64,000 nucleotides of DNA from Chryseobacterium panacisoli (lineage in GTDB: Bacteria; Bacteroidota; Bacteroidia; Flavobacteriales; Weeksellaceae). Positions 61,701 to 64,000 of the stretch are shown one piece after another. Position 1 is the first letter of the stretch. Every line of letters begins with the position of its first letter. The notes under the pieces are model-generated. The model did no database searches. It saw nothing but the letters and a program-made list of their open reading frames with translations, and was not told where the DNA came from. The stretch covers positions 62,001 to 126,000 of the forward strand of contig NZ_VTRU01000008.1 of NCBI RefSeq assembly GCF_008274625.1. The letters are read 5' to 3'. A program made the position numbers and the translations under genes.

Positions 61701-64000
61701 TATTGAAGGACGGGAAAATGCAGTATGAAAACGGGCTGCCAACTCCAGGTACACCCTCTTCTACTACAAATTCAAACTGGGGGATACAGCCAAAACAACC
61801 GCCAATTTTATATGCATTCTCCACAGAAGGAGATGACAGAAGAGTACAGGATGCCGGATATGATGGTCTTACTTCTGATCAGGAAGCCATGAGATTCGGA
61901 AATACTTTTGTAAACCCGGTAACCAATATTGCTGACCCTGCAGTGGATGATTTCGTATTCTATCTTTCTGATAAATTTACAGGAAGCCAGGCTGCTTCAG
62001 TGGTGGAGCGATACAAGTATTTCAGAAACCCGGAAGGAAATTCAGAAGCAAACTCACTGAACGTAGCTTCACAAACTCCGGATGCCGAAGATATCAATAA
62101 AGATTACAACCTTGATCAGACTGAAAACTATAATCAGTATGTGATCAAGCTTGATCAGCCAAGTTTAGCATTGGGAGGAAACAATATAGTAGATGTAAAA
62201 ACAGTAAAAGCAACTTTCCAGAACGGGCAGTCTGCAGATGTGAAATGGTACCTGTTTAGAATTCCTGTAGCAAATTATGATAAAGCTGAAGGAACACACG
62301 AAGATGAAGTATTAAATAACGTAAGATTTGCAAGATTGATGCTTGCAGGATTTGATCAGACCTCTACTCTGAGATTCGGAACAATGGATCTTGTAAGATC
62401 AGACTGGAGAAAGTATACTAGTAACATTGCCAGCACAAATATCCCAGGTTCAGGAGAGGGTGTAGGCGTTGTTACAGACCCGAATTTTGAGGTAGGAAGC
62501 GTGAATATTGAAGAGAATGCATTGAATCAACCTCCTTATGTATTGCCTCCGGGAATTGACAGACAGGTATTAAGCGGAAACGCAGGGGCACAAAGACAAA
62601 ATGAAGCTTCACTTTACATGAAGGTAACAGACCTTAAAACTGAGGCAAGAGGAGTGTTCAAAAATACGACTTTGGATATGAGAAGATATAAAAAGCTGAA
62701 GTTGTTTGTACATGCTCACGATCCATCCAATGTTATTACTGGAATTGATGAGAAAACAAAATTCTTTATTCGTTTCGGAAGCGATGCTACCGATAACTAT
62801 TATGAGTATGAATCATCTTTAAAAATGACCCCTACTACAGCGACGGCTCCAATGGAGATCTGGCCACTGGAAAATGAGGTCGATTTTGATGTTCAGAACT
62901 TTGTAGATGCTAAAATCAGAAGAGATAAATCAGGGGTTGCAATTACTAATAGAACAGTCGATCTGGGATATCAGGAACCTTATAAAAATATTTATATCAA
63001 AGGTAGACCAAGCTTAGGAAATATAACCACCATTATGATAGGGGTGAGGAATTCTGACCCAAGAGGAGCTTCCACTATAACAAGGGTTCTTTGGGTAAAC
63101 GAAATCCGTCTTTCTGAAATTGAAAATGATGGAGGGTATGCAGGAAATGCCAGCTTAAACTTCAATATGGGAGATCTGGCAACAGTGAATGCCAATGCTT
63201 CGTATACATCAGTAGGTTTCGGAAATATAGATTCAAAACCTGCGGAAAGAACACAATCTACTCAGTCGGCATTCAGTATCAATACCGCAATCAATGTAGA
63301 TAAATTCCTTCCTGAAAAAACAGGGGTGAAAATTCCTTTAAACTATTCTTACTCGCAGACGATTGAAGATCCGAAATATAATCCTCTGGATACTGACGTA
63401 GAATTCAGTAAGGCACCCAACAGGGAGCAGTTGAAAAAAGTGGCGAGAACGTATACTCAACAGAGAAGTATAGGGGTTGTGAATATGCATAAAGAGAGAG
63501 TAAATCCAAATAAAAAGCCTAAGTTCTATGACATCGAAAACGTTTCGGTAACGGCTGTTTATAACGATGATTATTTCAGAGATATCTATACCAAGAGAAA
63601 TTACAGACAGTATCTGAGAGGATATGTTGATTATAACTACACGTTTAAGCCGTGGGTAATCAAACCTTTCAATAAAATGATCAGTGATACCGCGAAGTCT
63701 ACGAAATATTTAAGATGGGTGAAAGAATTCAATTTTAATCCGATTCCTACAAGAATATCTTTCAGAACTGAAATCGACAGAAATTACAACGAGCTTGAGT
63801 TCAGAAATGTGGAAGCTATCCTTAATGGTGACATGAACAGTAATTTCGATGCGATCAGAAACAGAAATTTCTTCTTTGGATGGCAGTATGGATTAGGATT
63901 CAATTTCACGAAATCATTAAAACTGGAAATAAATTCTGCAACCAGAACTCTTAATGACAATCTGGATGTAAATTCAATGGATAACAAATCGATCTTCGGG
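58715..64000 (+). CDS. sprA: SprA, outer-membrane translocon of the type IX secretion system (3' end outside window)
   Basis: The frame is open for 1762 codons to the last base of the window; SprA proteins have about 2300-2400 residues. The start must lie just after the ruvA stop in the same frame: GTG at 58715 or TTG at 58712, as no ATG is available before the signal peptide (HLNIFLFLSFLCMSVSAFAQ). The body is a huge beta-barrel protein: GYASLDFAGLYQKIDNP, FDIDQRIQLGLLGKVGENLQL, FGNVNMPLSTSLIRGSQSLFG and RFLGLNLERRFSENFILGG match SprA. It exports the T9SS cargo proteins encoded elsewhere in this window. Confidence 0.93.
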   Translation, partial: MANSKHLNIFLFLSFLCMSVSAFAQVQKDTAIIRKQYEVADPTRYEAYYDIKTGMYYVYPKIGNTITGPPTAMSPQEYKEYMLATQTKAYYKEKSDKYNLLFRRDRSDARKKGLIPSLLINNRLFETIFGGNKIEIIPSGYASLDFAGLYQKIDNPMILPQNRTSFTFDIDQRIQLGLLGKVGENLQLKANYDTQSGFAFENRMNLVWQAKGSWKDLQSKGLGNVDKPNEGGEDKIIKRVEFGNVNMPLSTSLIRGSQSLFGVKTEFQLGKTFGTVVLSQQQGEARNIVVQGGGVMNNFKVNAIDYEENQHYFLGHYFLNKYDDALLNYPQINSTINITRMEVWVLDQGNSNLAYQKSIIGIRDLGEAAGGITLPDNSLNGLYDEVSTVAGTREAGKNYNALFQGHVFTGTPTPYNNGEEFVLATKARKLNANEFTFQPQLGYISLNQKLNDQQLLAVSYSYTVNGSNKIYKVGEFSEESPVLITKVLRVNNKVNTQSPMWDLMMKNIYSIDAGQVAPDGFILNVYYRDPKTGGKVNYLPDTPVKDQNLLKLFNWDRLNMNGDIQNNKDGSKGDGIFDFVNGITIRPETGRVIFTKVQPFGKFLEAKLGTSDPQYVFQDLYTKQKQQASASNLSQRYTMEGRYKGVQGQGISLGAVNVPQGSVKVAANGVQLTEGVDYTVDYMLGTVTIINENVKQSGQAINISLENQLTFNTQRKRFLGLNLERRFSENFILGGTVINYSESPLTQKVNFGQEAVNNTMAGINLMYNNQAPYLTRLTNKLPMVKTEAPSNLNFKMEAAYLMPGLNKGTNNQSYIDDFEQTTSKISLKEPAAWSLASKPEKNTLPPFNTIPGNDDITSGYGRGLLTWYNIDPRFWGVGGKAPAGITPQSVSNHASRRVQYSEIYNNRDFVAGEQTFTNTFDISYFPKEKGPYNVNPVTEQAQSRWAGIMRSISVPNFVTSNIEYVEFWMMDPYADGKTLGTDPKLLLHLGNVSEDVLKDGKMQYENGLPTPGTPSSTTNSNWGIQPKQPPILYAFSTEGDDRRVQDAGYDGLTSDQEAMRFGNTFVNPVTNIADPAVDDFVFYLSDKFTGSQAASVVERYKYFRNPEGNSEANSLNVASQTPDAEDINKDYNLDQTENYNQYVIKLDQPSLALGGNNIVDVKTVKATFQNGQSADVKWYLFRIPVANYDKAEGTHEDEVLNNVRFARLMLAGFDQTSTLRFGTMDLVRSDWRKYTSNIASTNIPGSGEGVGVVTDPNFEVGSVNIEENALNQPPYVLPPGIDRQVLSGNAGAQRQNEASLYMKVTDLKTEARGVFKNTTLDMRRYKKLKLFVHAHDPSNVITGIDEKTKFFIRFGSDATDNYYEYESSLKMTPTTATAPMEIWPLENEVDFDVQNFVDAKIRRDKSGVAITNRTVDLGYQEPYKNIYIKGRPSLGNITTIMIGVRNSDPRGASTITRVLWVNEIRLSEIENDGGYAGNASLNFNMGDLATVNANASYTSVGFGNIDSKPAERTQSTQSAFSINTAINVDKFLPEKTGVKIPLNYSYSQTIEDPKYNPLDTDVEFSKAPNREQLKKVARTYTQQRSIGVVNMHKERVNPNKKPKFYDIENVSVTAVYNDDYFRDIYTKRNYRQYLRGYVDYNYTFKPWVIKPFNKMISDTAKSTKYLRWVKEFNFNPIPTRISFRTEIDRNYNELEFRNVEAILNGDMNSNFDAIRNRNFFFGWQYGLGFNFTKSLKLEINSATRTLNDNLDVNSMDNKSIFG

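Overview
The window looks like the chromosome of a flavobacterium close to Chryseobacterium (Weeksellaceae). Supporting signs are the low GC content, TTG/TAnnTTTG-type promoters with few Shine-Dalgarno sites, SusC/SusD pairs, cargo with type IX secretion (T9SS) C-terminal domains, and the malic enzyme-ruvA-sprA gene order. No ribosomal RNA, CRISPR array or prophage was seen.

Positions 1-15.8 kb hold a phenylacetate (paa) catabolic cluster, all on the plus strand: paaK (5' end missing), paaE, paaA, paaB, paaC, paaD, paaG-like, paaH, paaI, paaJ, paaY and paaZ. Together they activate phenylacetate to its CoA ester, epoxidise and isomerise the ring, open it, and beta-oxidise the product. The cluster is broken up by unrelated genes: an AT-rich lipoprotein placed exactly between paaC and paaD inside a 10-bp direct repeat, two hypothetical genes between paaH and paaI, a DUF6624-like gene, a REP-associated (Y1/HUH) transposase, an esterase and a possibly frameshifted membrane protein. 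Nearly every spacer in the cluster is an imperfect or perfect palindrome. PaaZ carries an extra C-terminal DUF1569/DinB-like domain.

Positions 15.8-22 kb are accessory: a lipoprotein, an orphan six-cysteine peptide with a secretion-type leader next to a CPBP membrane protease, a DUF4241 gene with a GATGAG microsatellite, a SMUG2-type glycosylase, a tail-collar protein, a T9SS cargo protein and a crotonase-family enzyme. Positions 22.3-26.8 kb carry a SusC/SusD uptake pair. Positions 26.8-33.9 kb are mostly small membrane proteins and lipoproteins. They include a winged-helix regulator flanked by two identical palindromic operator-like sites, a Coq4-like protein, and a DUF4173-like gene broken by one in-frame TAG.

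Positions 33.9-43.3 kb hold a T9SS subtilase, dtd, a degenerate Rieske-like lipoprotein, greA, a HIT protein, clpX, a T9SS surface protein, a TlpA-like thioredoxin and tRNA-Met(CAT). Positions 43.7-49.3 kb, minus strand, are a peptide export locus: a VKOR-thioredoxin fusion, a C39-peptidase ABC transporter, a double-glycine six-cysteine peptide and an HlyD adaptor. The peptide here and the orphan peptide at 16.8 kb share the leader start MKNLKKLSR, six cysteines, and an identical 22-nt 5' element at the same distance from the start codon. A diverged copy of that element precedes the tail-collar gene. This is the best candidate for an undescribed system: a dispersed family of cysteine-rich peptides and secreted proteins with a common leader element and one dedicated oxidising exporter.

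Positions 49.9-64 kb hold a candidate small RNA with its own promoter and terminator, a DUF3810 protease, a FucP-like sugar transporter, PlsC, GtrA, a BadF-type kinase, the malic enzyme-phosphotransacetylase fusion, ruvA, and the first 1762 codons of sprA, the T9SS outer-membrane translocon, which runs off the end.
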